Positions 9,502 to 19,711 of a stretch of DNA of 64,000 bases are shown here, piece after piece (within the stretch, counting starts at the first letter, position 1; the number at the start of each line of letters is the position of its first letter). The stretch lies in NCBI GenBank assembly GCA_036502625.1, contig DASXYG010000074.1:19017-83016 (forward strand), given 5' to 3'. The translations under genes were made by a program, and so were the position numbers. This DNA is from DASXYG01 sp036502625 (lineage in GTDB: Bacteria; Actinomycetota; Actinomycetes; Streptosporangiales; Streptosporangiaceae). The notes beneath the pieces were generated by a model that saw only the letters and a program-made list of their open reading frames with translations, did not search any database and had not been told where the DNA came from.

Positions 9502-10799
9502 CGCGGCACCACCCCCAGGTTCGGGCCGATCCGCAGCTCCGGCTCCGGTTCGGCCGTCGGGACGAACACCGGCATGGTAGCCGCGACGGCGAACCCCCCG
9601 TCGCCGGTCGGCCCGGCGGTGAACGCGCCCCCGACGACCTCGACCCGCTGCCGCAGCCCGGCCAGGCCGGTGCCGGCGCCGGTGGCCCGCAGCCGGGTGT
9701 CGCCGGTGTCCGGCGGCGCGGTGTTGGCGACCTCCAGCCGCACGCGCTCGGTGCCGTAGCGGACGTCGACGGTCACCGACGCGCCGTGGGCGTGCTTGCC
9801 CGCGTTGGTCAGCGCCTCCCGGGCCACGCGGTGGACCGTACGGGCGACGACCGGCGCGACCTGCCCGGGATCGCCCTCGGTGCGCAGCCGTACGTCGATG
9901 CCGGCCGCGCGGCCGCCCTCCACCAGCCCGGCGAGGTCCGGCGCGGGCTCCGGTTCCGGCACGGGCCCGAGCGGGTCGCCGAACGGTTCGCCGGGCGGGC
10001 GGCGCAGCACGCCCACGAGGTCGCGCAGTTCGTCCAGCGCCTGGCAGCCGGTGGCGCGGAGGTCCTCGGCGGCGGCGCGGGTGGCGTCGTCTTGCGCGTT
10101 CAGCCGCAGCGCGCCGGCCTGCAGCACCATCAGGCTCACCCGGTGGGACACGACGTCGTGCATCTCCGAGGCCAGCCGCGCGCGCTCGGTCGTCAGCGCG
10201 CGCTCGGCCAGCAGGTGCTGCTCGCGCTCGGCCCGGTCGGCGCGGTCGCGCAGCGCCTGCACCATGCGGAACCGGGTCGCGATGTACATGCCGATGAGCG
10301 CGGCCACGGCGACGTGCAGGATGCCGTTGGCGTAGGTGTTCAGCGACGGCTCCCACGGCCGGCACGCCAGCAGTGTGCCGGCGCCGAGCAGTGCCCACAT
10401 GAGGATGGTCCGGCGGCGGTCCGTGCTGCGCATGATCATGCCGGGCACCACGCTGGACAGCGCGATCGGCACCCACACGGTCGTGGAGACGTACGTGGTG
10501 TACAGCTCCGCGGGCGCCCCGATCATGGCCGCGCACCCGGCGATCGCGGTGCCGATGACGACCAGCGCGGCGAACACCGGCCGCCGCCACTGGATGTACA
10601 GCACCGGGGTGACCAGGAGCTGCACGACGACGATCGCCCACGGCACCACCGTGCCGAACGTCGTGCCGTACTTCGCGGCCCAGTCGTCGAGGATCGACAC
10701 GAGCGGCGTGACGGCGTCGGCGATCACCAGCACGCCGATGCCGAACAGCAGCCCGAGCCGCTGGCGCCCCCACGGGGCCGAGAAATCCTGGCATTGCAC
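9498..10799 (-). CDS. HisKA_3 sensor histidine kinase
   Basis: A 433-residue membrane kinase. The first 180 residues have five or six hydrophobic helices. The dimerisation/phosphoacceptor region is ERARLASEMHDVVSHRVSLM with His near residue 214, followed by a HATPase_c domain (REALTNAGKHAHGASV, GAGTGLAGLRQRVEVVGG). This is the DesK/NarX type that partners LuxR-like regulators, which matches the gene overlapping its 3' end. The GTG start at 10799 faces a 117-bp intergenic region shared with the divergent AraC gene. The signal cannot be deduced; the short loops suggest a membrane stimulus. Confidence 0.94.
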   Translation of the reverse strand: MQCQDFSAPWGRQRLGLLFGIGVLVIADAVTPLVSILDDWAAKYGTTFGTVVPWAIVVVQLLVTPVLYIQWRRPVFAALVVIGTAIAGCAAMIGAPAELYTTYVSTTVWVPIALSSVVPGMIMRSTDRRRTILMWALLGAGTLLACRPWEPSLNTYANGILHVAVAALIGMYIATRFRMVQALRDRADRAEREQHLLAERALTTERARLASEMHDVVSHRVSLMVLQAGALRLNAQDDATRAAAEDLRATGCQALDELRDLVGVLRRPPGEPFGDPLGPVPEPEPAPDLAGLVEGGRAAGIDVRLRTEGDPGQVAPVVARTVHRVAREALTNAGKHAHGASVTVDVRYGTERVRLEVANTAPPDTGDTRLRATGAGTGLAGLRQRVEVVGGAFTAGPTGDGGFAVAATMPVFVPTAEPEPELRIGPNLGVVPR

Positions 10800-10851
10800 G
10801 AGGTAGACGCTACCCGCGCGGCCCGCCGTCCCCTAGAGCGCGGCGCTGATC

Positions 10852-10864
10852 GGCGACGATCGCC
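10852..10864. promoter_or_regulatory. Inverted repeat between the kinase and AraC genes
   Basis: GGCGA-CGA-TCGCC forms a perfect 5-bp inverted repeat in the divergent intergenic region, 53 bp from the kinase start and 53 bp from the AraC start. It could be an operator for either regulator; short GC palindromes are common in this DNA, so support is weak. Confidence 0.25.
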
Positions 10865-10916
10865 ACCCGCGGACCATCCGAAAGTCGCATGCGGGCGCGC
10901 ACTAGGCTCGGTGGTG

Positions 10917-11732
10917 ATGAAGGTGATCCGCCGCAGGCCGTCGGGCCCGCTCGAACCGTTCGTGGCGGCGCTGGTCCACTACTCGGGAGACCAGGCCGCC
11001 GGGCGCGAGACGCGGGTGCCCGACGGCCGCGCGCAACTGGTCCTCAACCTCGCCGACGACCGCACGACCTGCTTCGACGCCGCCTTCACCGGCGCGGAGC
11101 ACGCGGGCGGCGCCGCGCTGTGCGGGCCGTACACCGCGCCGGTCGGGCTGGACTCCGCGGAGCTGCGGTCGGTCATCTGCGTCGCGTTCCGCCCCGGCGG
11201 CACGTACCCGTTCTTCCCGCCGGCCGCCGGCGCGCTGGCCGCGCCGCTGCACGACCTGGGCGACCTGTGGGGCCGCGACGGCGCCACCCTCGCCGAGCGG
11301 GCCCGCGCCGCGCCCACGCCGCACGCCGCGCTGGACGTGGTCGAGCGGGCGCTGCTCGACCACGTCGTACGGCCGCTGCGCGGCGACCCGGTGATCGCCG
11401 CCGCGGCCGCCGGGCTCGACGGCGGCGCCGCGGTGGCCGCGGTCAGCGACCGGCTCGGCATGTCGGACCGGCTGCTGCGCCGCCGGTTCACCGAGCGCAC
11501 CGGCCTGGCGCCGAAGCGGTACGCCCGCACCCGCCGCATGCAGCGGCTCCTCGCCGCCGTGGCGACCGCAGGCGGCCCGGTCGACTGGGCGCGCGCCGCG
11601 GCCGAGCACGGCTTCTACGACCAGGCGCACCTCATCCACGAGTTCCGCGCGTTCACCGGCGGCACCCCGGCCGCGTACCGGGTGCGCGCGGGCGAGCCGA
11701 ACCACGTCCTGCCCGAAGATCGTCCGGTGTGA
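10917..11732 (+). CDS. AraC-family transcriptional regulator with DUF6597-like N-terminus
   Basis: 271 residues. The N-terminal 130 residues form a cupin-like sensing region (VPDGRAQLVLNL, CGPYTAPVGL, VAFRPGGTYPFF) of the type found in many actinobacterial AraC proteins. The C-terminal two HTHs span about 180-260 (SDRLGMSDRLLRRRFTERTGLAPKRYARTRRMQRLL, then HGFYDQAHLIHEFRAFTGGTPAAYR). ATG 10917 was chosen over the two GTG codons at 10911 and 10914. Target genes are not evident; divergent to the histidine kinase. Confidence 0.92.
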   Translation: MKVIRRRPSGPLEPFVAALVHYSGDQAAGRETRVPDGRAQLVLNLADDRTTCFDAAFTGAEHAGGAALCGPYTAPVGLDSAELRSVICVAFRPGGTYPFFPPAAGALAAPLHDLGDLWGRDGATLAERARAAPTPHAALDVVERALLDHVVRPLRGDPVIAAAAAGLDGGAAVAAVSDRLGMSDRLLRRRFTERTGLAPKRYARTRRMQRLLAAVATAGGPVDWARAAAEHGFYDQAHLIHEFRAFTGGTPAAYRVRAGEPNHVLPEDRPV

Positions 11733-11764
11733 CGAACGGACCACCGGGTCCGCGGCCGTCGCCT

Positions 11765-11819
11765 GCCCGTACGGGCGTACGATTTCTGACGCGCAGACAA
11801 GGGTGCCGCTTCGCGGCGC
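11765..11819 (+). promoter_or_regulatory. mdh leader: 12-bp palindrome and small hairpin
   Basis: GCCCGTACGGGC at 11765-11776 is a perfect palindrome. Further on, GTGCCGC (11803-11809) and GCGGCGC (11813-11819) can pair with one wobble around a TTC loop, followed by TGTTTAG. Both lie between the AraC stop and the mdh ribosome binding site AGGAG. The hairpin may be the AraC terminator or a leader structure of mdh. Confidence 0.35.
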
Positions 11820-11845
11820 TGTTTAGCCCCTAGCAGGAGAAGTTC

Positions 11846-12835
<990 letters not shown>

Positions 12836-12843
12836 GGGGCGCG

Positions 12844-13800
12844 GTGCGGGAGCTGTATCCGGAGGTCGAGCCGTACGACCACGGCTGGGCCGAGGTCGGC
12901 GACGGGCAGCGGATCTACTGGGAGGCGTGCGGGAACCCGGCGGGCAAGCCGGCGGTGTTCCTGCACGGCGGGCCGGGCGGCGGGTGCAGTACGAACAACC
13001 GGCGGCTGTTCGACCCCGAGCGCTACCGGATCGTGCTGTTCGACCAGCGCGGCTGCGGCCGCTCCACGCCGCACGCCGCCGACCTCGACACGGACATGTC
13101 GGTGAACACCACCTGGCATCTGGTCGCCGACATGGAGTTCCTGCGCGCGATGCTCGGCATCGAGGCGTGGCAGGTGTTCGGCGGGTCGTGGGGCAGCGGC
13201 CTGGCCCTCGCGTACGCGGAGACCCATCCGGAGCGGGTCACCGAGCTGGTGCTGCGCGGCGTGTTCACGCTGCGCCCGTCGGAGCTGGCCTGGTACTACC
13301 AGTCGGGCGCGTCGCACCTGTTCCCCGACCTGTGGGAGGGGTTCGCCGCGCCGATCCCCGAGGCCGAGCGCGGCAACATGATCGCCGCGTACCACCGGCG
13401 GCTGAACGACCCGGACCCCGCCGTGCGGATCCCGGCGGCGCGGGCGTGGTCGGTGTGGGAGGGCTCCACGGTGACGTTGCGCCCGGACCCGGACCTGGCC
13501 GACGCGTTCGGCCAGGAGCGCTACGCCCTGGCGTTCGCGCGCATCGAGAACCACTACTTCGTCAACGGCGGCTTCTTCGGCCCCGAGCAGCTCGTCGCCG
13601 GCGCGGGCCGCCTGGCCGCCATCCCCGGGGTGATCGTGCAGGGCCGCTACGACGTCGCCACTCCCCCGGTGACGGCCTGGCAACTGCACCGCGCCTGGCC
13701 GCGCGCGGACTTCCACCTGGTCGACGCGGCCGGGCACGCCTACTCCGAGCCGGGCATCCGCGACCGGCTGCTGGACGCCACGGACCGCTTCGCCGGATAG
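12844..13800 (+). CDS. pip: Proline iminopeptidase
   Basis: An alpha/beta-hydrolase peptidase (S33) that releases N-terminal proline, 318 residues. Motifs: PAVFLHGGPGGGCS (oxyanion region), FDQRGCGRSTPH, the nucleophile Ser in VFGGSWGSGLALAYA, the acidic residue in QGRYDVATPP, and the catalytic His in DAAGHAYSEPG. It uses a GTG start 8 bp after mdh, whose stop lies in a GAGG-containing context that can serve as ribosome binding site, so co-transcription with mdh is likely. Confidence 0.93.
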   Translation: MRELYPEVEPYDHGWAEVGDGQRIYWEACGNPAGKPAVFLHGGPGGGCSTNNRRLFDPERYRIVLFDQRGCGRSTPHAADLDTDMSVNTTWHLVADMEFLRAMLGIEAWQVFGGSWGSGLALAYAETHPERVTELVLRGVFTLRPSELAWYYQSGASHLFPDLWEGFAAPIPEAERGNMIAAYHRRLNDPDPAVRIPAARAWSVWEGSTVTLRPDPDLADAFGQERYALAFARIENHYFVNGGFFGPEQLVAGAGRLAAIPGVIVQGRYDVATPPVTAWQLHRAWPRADFHLVDAAGHAYSEPGIRDRLLDATDRFAG

Positions 13801-13831
13801 CCGGACGGGCGGCCCGGGCGGCCCGGGCGGG

Positions 13832-14344
13832 TCAGCCGCCGAGGTGGTACGTCTCGGTGCGGTCCGGCCCGGGGCGGGCGCCGGTGAAGACCACCTTCAG
13901 CAGCGTGAAGTGCTTCTTGCCGGGGTGGCCGGCCCACGGTTTGGGCGCGGCGGCGGCGACCCGCACCCGGTAGGTGTGGAAGTGGCCGGACGCGCAGTTG
14001 GGGGTGCAGTCGTTGCTGCGCTCGACGCCGGTGCCGGCGGCGCGGGCCGGGCGCCAGGCCGTCCAGCGCATGCGCGAGACGCCCGCGTTGCCGTCGGCGC
14101 AGGCGGTGACCAGCGACGGCGGCCGGATGTGGCCGTGGTGCACGCAGTCGACGAGCACCGGCGCGGCGGCGTGCCGCGGGGCGGAGCTGTGCGTCGGTGC
14201 GACGGGGGCGCTGGTGGTGCCGGGCTCGGTGCGGGTCGGGCCGGCGGCCGGGGTGCCGATGGGGCCGCAGGCCGTGAGCGCCGCGGCGAGCACGGGCGCG
14301 GCGGCGAGGGCGGGCAGGGCGCGGGCGGCGCGCGTGCGGTGCAT
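13832..14344 (-). CDS. Putative lipoprotein, four-cysteine secreted family (copy 1)
   Basis: 170 residues with a signal peptide ending in a lipobox-like LTAC near residue 26, then a Thr/Pro/Ala-rich linker. The mature domain has four conserved cysteines in the order VDC, ACADGN, NDC and NCASGHFHTYRVRV. The same pattern recurs in the next minus-strand gene, so the two are paralogs. I recognise no enzymatic motif; two disulfides in a small extracellular beta domain are likely. The function is unknown. Confidence 0.8.
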   Translation of the reverse strand: MHRTRAARALPALAAAPVLAAALTACGPIGTPAAGPTRTEPGTTSAPVAPTHSSAPRHAAAPVLVDCVHHGHIRPPSLVTACADGNAGVSRMRWTAWRPARAAGTGVERSNDCTPNCASGHFHTYRVRVAAAAPKPWAGHPGKKHFTLLKVVFTGARPGPDRTETYHLGG

Positions 14345-14501
14345 GCGGTTCCTTCTCGCTCGGGGTCCTGGGGGCCGGGCGAGAGCCTCTCACGTCCGGC
14401 GGGCGGACGCGGCGCCGCCCGCGGACCGTACGGCACGGGCACGGTACGCGGGCGGCGGCTCGTTCAAGTCGGATCAGGCCGGTTCAGGCCGGATCAGTAC
14501 G

Positions 14502-14993
14502 TCATGGGGCCAGCGAGTAGGCCTGGTGGCCGGCGTGGGTGGGGCGGGCCTTGCCGTAGTCGAGGCGGATGCGGGAGAAGTACCGCAGGCCCCTGTACTT
14601 GGGGAGGGCCTTGGGGTTCTTCACGGTGACGCGCACCGGGAAGGTGTGGAAGTGGCCGTTCGCGCAGCTCGGGCGGCAGTCGTTGGCGTGCTGCACGGCG
14701 ACGCCGCGCGCCTTGCCGGCGCCCCAGCCGCGCCAGTGGATGCCGCTGAGGTAGTTGTTGCCGTCCGCGCAGGCGATGGTGAACGCGCCCGGCTTGACGG
14801 TGGCGCGGCCGCAGTCGAACAGCAGCGTGGGCGGTGCCGCCCGTTTCGCGGCGGCGGCGGTGCGCTCGCCGGGTGTCGCGCGTGCCGGGTGGGTGGTGCC
14901 CGCGGCGGCCGGTCCCGCGACGAGCGCGGCCGTGAGGCCGGTCGTCAGCAGCGCGGTCGCGGCGCCGGTGAGCGTACGGACGGTTGGGCGCAT
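14502..14993 (-). CDS. Secreted four-cysteine protein (copy 2, paralog of the preceding gene)
   Basis: 163 residues with a classical signal peptide (hydrophobic core then GPAAAGTTH, cleavage near residue 36) but no lipobox, so it should be released rather than anchored. The mature domain repeats the pattern of its neighbour: FDC, IACADGNNYLSGIHWRGW, ANDCRPSC, ANGHFHTFPVRVTV. ATG 14993 has GGAGG 7 nt upstream. The pair probably arose by tandem duplication, with one copy becoming membrane-tethered. No function is assigned. Confidence 0.82.
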   Translation of the reverse strand: MRPTVRTLTGAATALLTTGLTAALVAGPAAAGTTHPARATPGERTAAAAKRAAPPTLLFDCGRATVKPGAFTIACADGNNYLSGIHWRGWGAGKARGVAVQHANDCRPSCANGHFHTFPVRVTVKNPKALPKYRGLRYFSRIRLDYGKARPTHAGHQAYSLAP

Positions 14994-15130
14994 GTGGTGT
15001 CCTCCGTGACGGTCCGAGATGGTTACTGTGCGTGGCGCGATGACCACTGCTTGTTTGTATCCCGGTGCGGGTGATGGAACCGTCAAGGGACGTCGCGGAA
15101 TCCGTACGGGCCGATGCGGGGTCGGGCGGG

Positions 15131-15811
15131 TCAGGACAGGACGGGCCAGGTGATGCCGGTGCCGGCGACCGCGGCGGCCTCGGCGTCGGTCAGCGGCGCG
15201 CGGCCGGTGGCCTTGGCGATGAGCGTGACCGGCGGCCAGCCGAACGCCGCGAGGCCCGCGCCGTTCCCGGTGAGCAGGGCGGCGACGTGGTCGGCGGCGT
15301 CGGGGCTGGTCCACGGCGGGCGGCGCAGGCTGGCGGCGATGTCCAGGCCGTGCACGGTGACCTCGACGACCCGGGTGGTGAGGTAGTCGGCGAGGGTCAT
15401 CGCGTCGCCCCACCGGGTGCGGACGGACCGGGTCGGGTCGTGGCGGCGGGCGGCGGCGACGGTGGCGCGCACGGCGTCGGCGAACGCGCCGGCCAGCGCG
15501 CGCTCGCTGGGCCACGACGCGGCGTCGAGGCGGGCCGCGGCGACCCGGTCGGCGCCGGTGAACCGCTCGGCGGTGTAGTACGCGCGGGCCGGGATCGGCG
15601 GGCCGGGCGGCGGCGGCTCGGTCAGCATGCGCGGCACCCGGGCGATCGCGATGCGCACATGGCAGGCCAGCTCGCGTACGGTCCACGGCGGGCAGGTGGA
15701 CGGCTGGTCCAGGCCGGCGGGCGCGCCGGCGCCGTCGGCGGCGGTGGAGGTGAGGACGGAGGCGAGGCGGGTGGCCTCGTGTTCGAACGCGTCGAGCGCG
15801 GACGGTGCCAC
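15131..15811 (-). CDS. DinB-like, maleylpyruvate isomerase N-terminal domain protein
   Basis: 226 residues of the mycothiol-dependent metalloenzyme family (MDMPI_N/TIGR03083-like). The N-terminal helical bundle shows STCPPWTVRELACHV, with the first metal-binding His, and TRVVEVTVHGLDIAASL with further His/Glu ligands near the end. Proteins of this type often use mycothiol, which fits an actinomycete. The start is uncertain: GTG 15811 is used; no clear ribosome binding site is visible. The real substrate cannot be told. Confidence 0.8.
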   Translation of the reverse strand: MAPSALDAFEHEATRLASVLTSTAADGAGAPAGLDQPSTCPPWTVRELACHVRIAIARVPRMLTEPPPPGPPIPARAYYTAERFTGADRVAAARLDAASWPSERALAGAFADAVRATVAAARRHDPTRSVRTRWGDAMTLADYLTTRVVEVTVHGLDIAASLRRPPWTSPDAADHVAALLTGNGAGLAAFGWPPVTLIAKATGRAPLTDAEAAAVAGTGITWPVLS

Positions 15812-15870
15812 GGTCGGTACGGTAACCCGCGCGGCGTGCGGGGTACACCCGCGCGACGGAGCGGTGGCGC

Positions 15871-17388
15871 TTACCGTTTCCCCGCGGGGTCGGCGTCCCG
15901 CGCGCCGGACACGATCGGGAACCGGCGCGGCGCGAGCACCGCGAGCACGACCAGGACGAGCACGGCGGTGGCGGCGAGCCCGACATACACGTGGTGGGTC
16001 GCGGTGTACAGCGCGGCGCGCAGGTAGTCCGCGGCGGCGCCCGCGGGGTCGTGCTCCAGGGCGCGGCTGATGCCGTCGGCGCTGGCGGGCAGGCCGTGCA
16101 GGTGGGCGGGGGCGTGCGCGATGCGCTCGCGCAGCGCGGAGTTGGACACCGCGCCGAACACGGCCGCGCCGATGCTCTGGCCGAGGAACCGGGAGAACAT
16201 GTTCGCCGAGGTCACGACGCCGCGCTGGTTCCAGGTGACGGTGGACTGCACGCCGACGACGACCGGTGTGGACAGCCAGCCGAAGCCGACGCCGAGCACG
16301 AACACCGCGACGACGATCTCCCAGACCGGCGGCGACTGCGGCATGAGCGCGAACCAGCAGCAGCCGACGAGCGCGATGGCGGCGCCGATCAGCGCGGCGT
16401 CGCGGAACCCGATGCGCATGTACAGGCGGGCGGACTGCGAGGACGCCAGCGGCCATCCGATGCTCATGGTGGCCAGCACCAGCCCGGCGGCGATGGGCCC
16501 GAGCCCGAGGACGCCCTGGGCGTAGGACGGCAGGAACGTGGACGGGCCGATGACGAGCATGCCGAACCCGATGGTGGCCAGGTTGACGCTGGCCAGCAGC
16601 CGCCGCCCCCACACCCACGGCGGCATGACGGGCTCGGCCGCGCGCCGCTCCACCACGACCGCCGCCGCGGAGAACGCGATCGCGGCGCCGAACACGGCGG
16701 CGCTGGGCGCGGACAGCCACGGCCACGCGGCGCCGCCCTGGAGCAGCCCGAAGATCAGCGTCGCGGCCGCGCCGAGCAGCAGCAGCGCGCCGGGGTAATC
16801 GATGCGGTGCGGGGTGCGGCGCACGTCCTCGTGCAGGAACCGGGCGATCAGCGTGAGCGCGAGCGCGCCGATCGGCAGGTTGATGAGGAAGATCCACCGC
16901 CACGTGGAGTACTCGGCGAACGCGCCGCCCAGCGTGGGCCCGACGATCGCGGACACGCCCCACACGCTGGACAGCCACCCCTGGACGCGGCCGCGCTCGC
17001 TGAGGTCGTACAGGTCGCCGGCCAGCGTCGAGACGATCGCCTGCACCGCGCCGGCGCCGAGGCCCTGCAGCGCGCGGAACACGATGAGGCTCGGCATGTC
17101 CCACGCGGCGGCGCACAGCGCGGACCCGGCCAGGAAGATCAGCGCGCCGATGAGCAGCACGGGCTTGCGGCCGTAGAGGTCGGCGAGCTTGCCGTAGATG
17201 GGGATCGTGACGGTCTGGGTCAGCAGGTAGGCGGAGAACACCCAACTGAACTGCGTGTACCCGCCGAGGTCGGCGACGACCTGCGGGATCGCGGTGGACA
17301 CGATCGTGGTGTCCATGGCCGCGAGGGTCATCGTCATCATGAGGGCGACGAGGATCCAGCCCCGCCGCGCGCCCCGCGGTCCGCTCAA
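15871..17388 (-). CDS. DHA2-family (EmrB/QacA-type) 14-TM efflux transporter
   Basis: 505 residues with about 14 hydrophobic helices. The MFS loop motif GKLADLYGRKP follows TM2; MDTTIVSTAIPQVVADLGG at the N-terminus and the motif-C-like GPTLGGAFAEY region in TM5 mark a proton-coupled drug:H+ antiporter. The C-terminal cytoplasmic loop holds the long SNSALRERIAHA segment typical of the family. It lies 100 bp after the acyl-CoA dehydrogenase gene on the same strand, without an adjacent regulator of its own. Confidence 0.92.
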   Translation of the reverse strand: MSGPRGARRGWILVALMMTMTLAAMDTTIVSTAIPQVVADLGGYTQFSWVFSAYLLTQTVTIPIYGKLADLYGRKPVLLIGALIFLAGSALCAAAWDMPSLIVFRALQGLGAGAVQAIVSTLAGDLYDLSERGRVQGWLSSVWGVSAIVGPTLGGAFAEYSTWRWIFLINLPIGALALTLIARFLHEDVRRTPHRIDYPGALLLLGAAATLIFGLLQGGAAWPWLSAPSAAVFGAAIAFSAAAVVVERRAAEPVMPPWVWGRRLLASVNLATIGFGMLVIGPSTFLPSYAQGVLGLGPIAAGLVLATMSIGWPLASSQSARLYMRIGFRDAALIGAAIALVGCCWFALMPQSPPVWEIVVAVFVLGVGFGWLSTPVVVGVQSTVTWNQRGVVTSANMFSRFLGQSIGAAVFGAVSNSALRERIAHAPAHLHGLPASADGISRALEHDPAGAAADYLRAALYTATHHVYVGLAATAVLVLVVLAVLAPRRFPIVSGARDADPAGKR

Positions 17389-17488
17389 CCTGCCGTTCCC
17401 TTCCCTCCCGGTGCCCGGATCACGGTACAGCGCGGGAGGTGGCGTGCGGCATCGGGCGCGGGTCCTAGGACCCGGCGGGGCGTACGGG

Positions 17489-18571
17489 TCAGATCGCGGT
17501 GGTGATCAGCGGCCACACGCCGGCGCCGCCGTGGGTGGCGACGCGGTCGCCGAGGTCGCGCGACCACACGGTCTCCGAGCCGTACTCCTCCCGCCACGTC
17601 CACAGGCGGCGGGTGAACAACTGGAGGTCGCACTCGCGGGTCATGCCCATCGCGCCGTGCACCTGGTGGGCCAGCGCGCTGCCCCGGGTGGCCGCCTCGC
17701 CGGCGACGATCTTCGCGGTGGGCACGTCCGGGTACGGCATGCCGGCGGCGAGCGCGGCCGCGGCGGACTCGGCGGCCATGCGCGCCGCGGCCACGTCCTC
17801 GCCGAGCTGCGCGATCAGGTGCTGCACGGCCTGGAAGCCGGCGATCGGGCGGCCGAACTGCACGCGGGTCGTGGCGTGCGCGACGGTCAGCTCCAGGGCG
17901 CGTTCCAGCGCCCCGGCGATCTGCAGGGCGCGGGCCAGCGCGCCGTGCGCCCGCCAGCCGGCGTCGCCGCGCACCTCGTACGGCGCGGCGGCCTCGGCGG
18001 GCACGTGGACACCGGCGGCGGTGACCGTGTCGCGCGGTTCGCCCGCGTAGTCGCGGCCGGCCACGATGTCCAGCCCGGCGGCGGGCAGCAGCACGATGAC
18101 CGGCCCGTCCGGACCGTCGGCGACGGCGGCGAGGTGGGCGCTGGTGCGGGCGTACGGGACGTGCGCGGCGCGGCCGGTCACCGTCCACGCCGCCCCGTCG
18201 CGTACGGCGCGCAGGGCGCCGGGGTCGGGCACGGCGGCGACCGGCCCGCCGGGGACGCGGATCCCGGCGGCGGCCAGCGCGGGCGCGGCCACCAGCACGG
18301 TGTCGGCGTACGGCACGGGCGCGGCGGCGTACCCGGTGAGCCGGACGATCTCGGCCGCGTCGGCGAGCGTCCCGCCGGCGCCGCCGAACTCCTCGGGGAC
18401 GCCGACGCCGGTCAGCCCCGCCTCGGCGAGCACGTCCCACAGGGCGGGCGCCCAGCCGGGCCCCGCCTCGGCGTCGCGTACGGCCTGGGGCGCGCAGTGG
18501 TCGGCGAGGATGGCCGCGACGGTCTCGGTCAGCACCGGGTCGGGGCCGGTCAGGGCGTTCGCCGTGGTCAT
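17489..18571 (-). CDS. Acyl-CoA dehydrogenase (small, partner type)
   Basis: 360 residues with ACAD features: LAEAGLTGVGVPEEFGGAGG, ATTRVQFGRPIAGFQAVQHLIAQLGED (FAD site) and a shortened C-terminus (HQVHGAMGMTRECDLQLFTRRL). The central domain lacks the usual SEP-GSD motif seen in its neighbour. Its ATG overlaps the stop of the upstream dehydrogenase in ATGA. Such overlapping pairs of unlike ACADs form alpha2beta2 heterotetramers in steroid or branched acyl-CoA degradation, and that arrangement is likely here, by inference. Confidence 0.9.
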   Translation of the reverse strand: MTTANALTGPDPVLTETVAAILADHCAPQAVRDAEAGPGWAPALWDVLAEAGLTGVGVPEEFGGAGGTLADAAEIVRLTGYAAAPVPYADTVLVAAPALAAAGIRVPGGPVAAVPDPGALRAVRDGAAWTVTGRAAHVPYARTSAHLAAVADGPDGPVIVLLPAAGLDIVAGRDYAGEPRDTVTAAGVHVPAEAAAPYEVRGDAGWRAHGALARALQIAGALERALELTVAHATTRVQFGRPIAGFQAVQHLIAQLGEDVAAARMAAESAAAALAAGMPYPDVPTAKIVAGEAATRGSALAHQVHGAMGMTRECDLQLFTRRLWTWREEYGSETVWSRDLGDRVATHGGAGVWPLITTAI

Positions 18572-19701
18572 TTGGTCAGCTCCCTCGCCGCGACGGTGCG
18601 CAGGATCTCGGTGGTGCCGCCGCGGATAGTGAGGCTCGGCAGCGACAGGATGGCGCGGGCCAGCGCCCGGTTCAGCGGGTCGGTCGCGTCCGGGTCCGGG
18701 TACGGCCCGGCGAGGGCGCGCGCGGTCTCCGCGACCTCCTTCTCGAACGTGGTGCCGAGGTCCTTGACCAGCGCGGCCTCGGCGGCGGGCGCGCCGCCGG
18801 CGTCGATCAGCCGGGCCACCGACAGCGACAGGTTCCGCAGGGTGCGGTAGCGGGCGGTGAGGTGGCCGACGGCGGCGCGGGTGGCGTCGGAGGTGGTGCC
18901 GCGCGCGGCGTCCACGAACGCGGTGAACACGCCCAGGGTGGACAGCCACCGGTCCGGTCCCGAGCGCTCGTACGCCAGCTCCGAGGTGACCTGCCGCCAG
19001 CCGTCGCCGACCGCGCCGAGCACCAGCTCGTCGGGGACGAACACCTCGTCGAGGACGACCTCGTTGAAGTGGTGGCCGCCGTCGAGGGTGACGATCGGGT
19101 TGACGGTGACGCCGGGGCCGCGCAGGTCCACGATGAGCTGGCTGAGGCCCTGGTGGCGGTCCTCGCCGCGCGGCGAGGTGCGGCACAGCACGCAGAAGTA
19201 GTCGCTCTGGTGGGCGTTGGACGTCCACACCTTCGTGCCGGACAGCCGCCAGCCCGCGGTGTCGCGTACGGCGGCGGACCGTACGGCGGCCAGGTCGGAG
19301 CCGGCGTCGGGTTCGCTCATGCCGATGGCGAAGGAGCATTCGCCGCGGGCGATGGCCGGGAGGAACCGCTGTTTCTGCTCCTCGGTGCCGAACCTGAGGA
19401 TGGTGGGTGCGGTCTGCCGGTCGGCCACCCAGTGGGCGGAGACGGGGGCGCGGGCGGCGAGCAGCTCCTCGACGACGACGAACCGCTCGACGGCGGTGCG
19501 CCCGGCGCCGCCGTACGCCGCGGGGATGGACAGCCCCACCCAGCCGCGTTCGGCCAGGGCACGGCTGAACGCGGGGTCGTGGCCGCCGCCGATGCTCACC
19601 CCGGACGCCTCGCGGCGGGGCAGCTCGGCCGCCAGGAACGCGCGCACGTCCGCGCGCAACGCCAGTTCGCCGGGCGTGAGCGTGGTCGGCGGGAAGCGCA
19701 T
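18568..19701 (-). CDS. Acyl-CoA dehydrogenase (large, catalytic type)
   Basis: 377 residues, catalysing FAD-dependent alpha,beta-dehydrogenation of an acyl-CoA. Motifs: WVGLSIPAAYGGAGRT, FAIGMSEPDAGSDLAAVRS (flavin/substrate contact), LSGTKVWTSNAHQSDYF, and the C-terminal IRGGTTEILRTVAARELTK that closes the FAD site. ATG 19701 follows GAGGAG. It ends in a 4-bp overlap with the second dehydrogenase and starts 10 bp after the ADP-forming acyl-CoA synthetase, giving a three-gene unit. Confidence 0.93.
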   Translation of the reverse strand: MRFPPTTLTPGELALRADVRAFLAAELPRREASGVSIGGGHDPAFSRALAERGWVGLSIPAAYGGAGRTAVERFVVVEELLAARAPVSAHWVADRQTAPTILRFGTEEQKQRFLPAIARGECSFAIGMSEPDAGSDLAAVRSAAVRDTAGWRLSGTKVWTSNAHQSDYFCVLCRTSPRGEDRHQGLSQLIVDLRGPGVTVNPIVTLDGGHHFNEVVLDEVFVPDELVLGAVGDGWRQVTSELAYERSGPDRWLSTLGVFTAFVDAARGTTSDATRAAVGHLTARYRTLRNLSLSVARLIDAGGAPAAEAALVKDLGTTFEKEVAETARALAGPYPDPDATDPLNRALARAILSLPSLTIRGGTTEILRTVAARELTK

Positions 19702-19711
19702 ACGGGTCTCC

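Noticed and set aside
13801..13831. Repeated GGCCCGGGC units between the peptidase and lipoprotein genes
   Set aside because: Could fold weakly, but too short and composition-driven to call a terminator.
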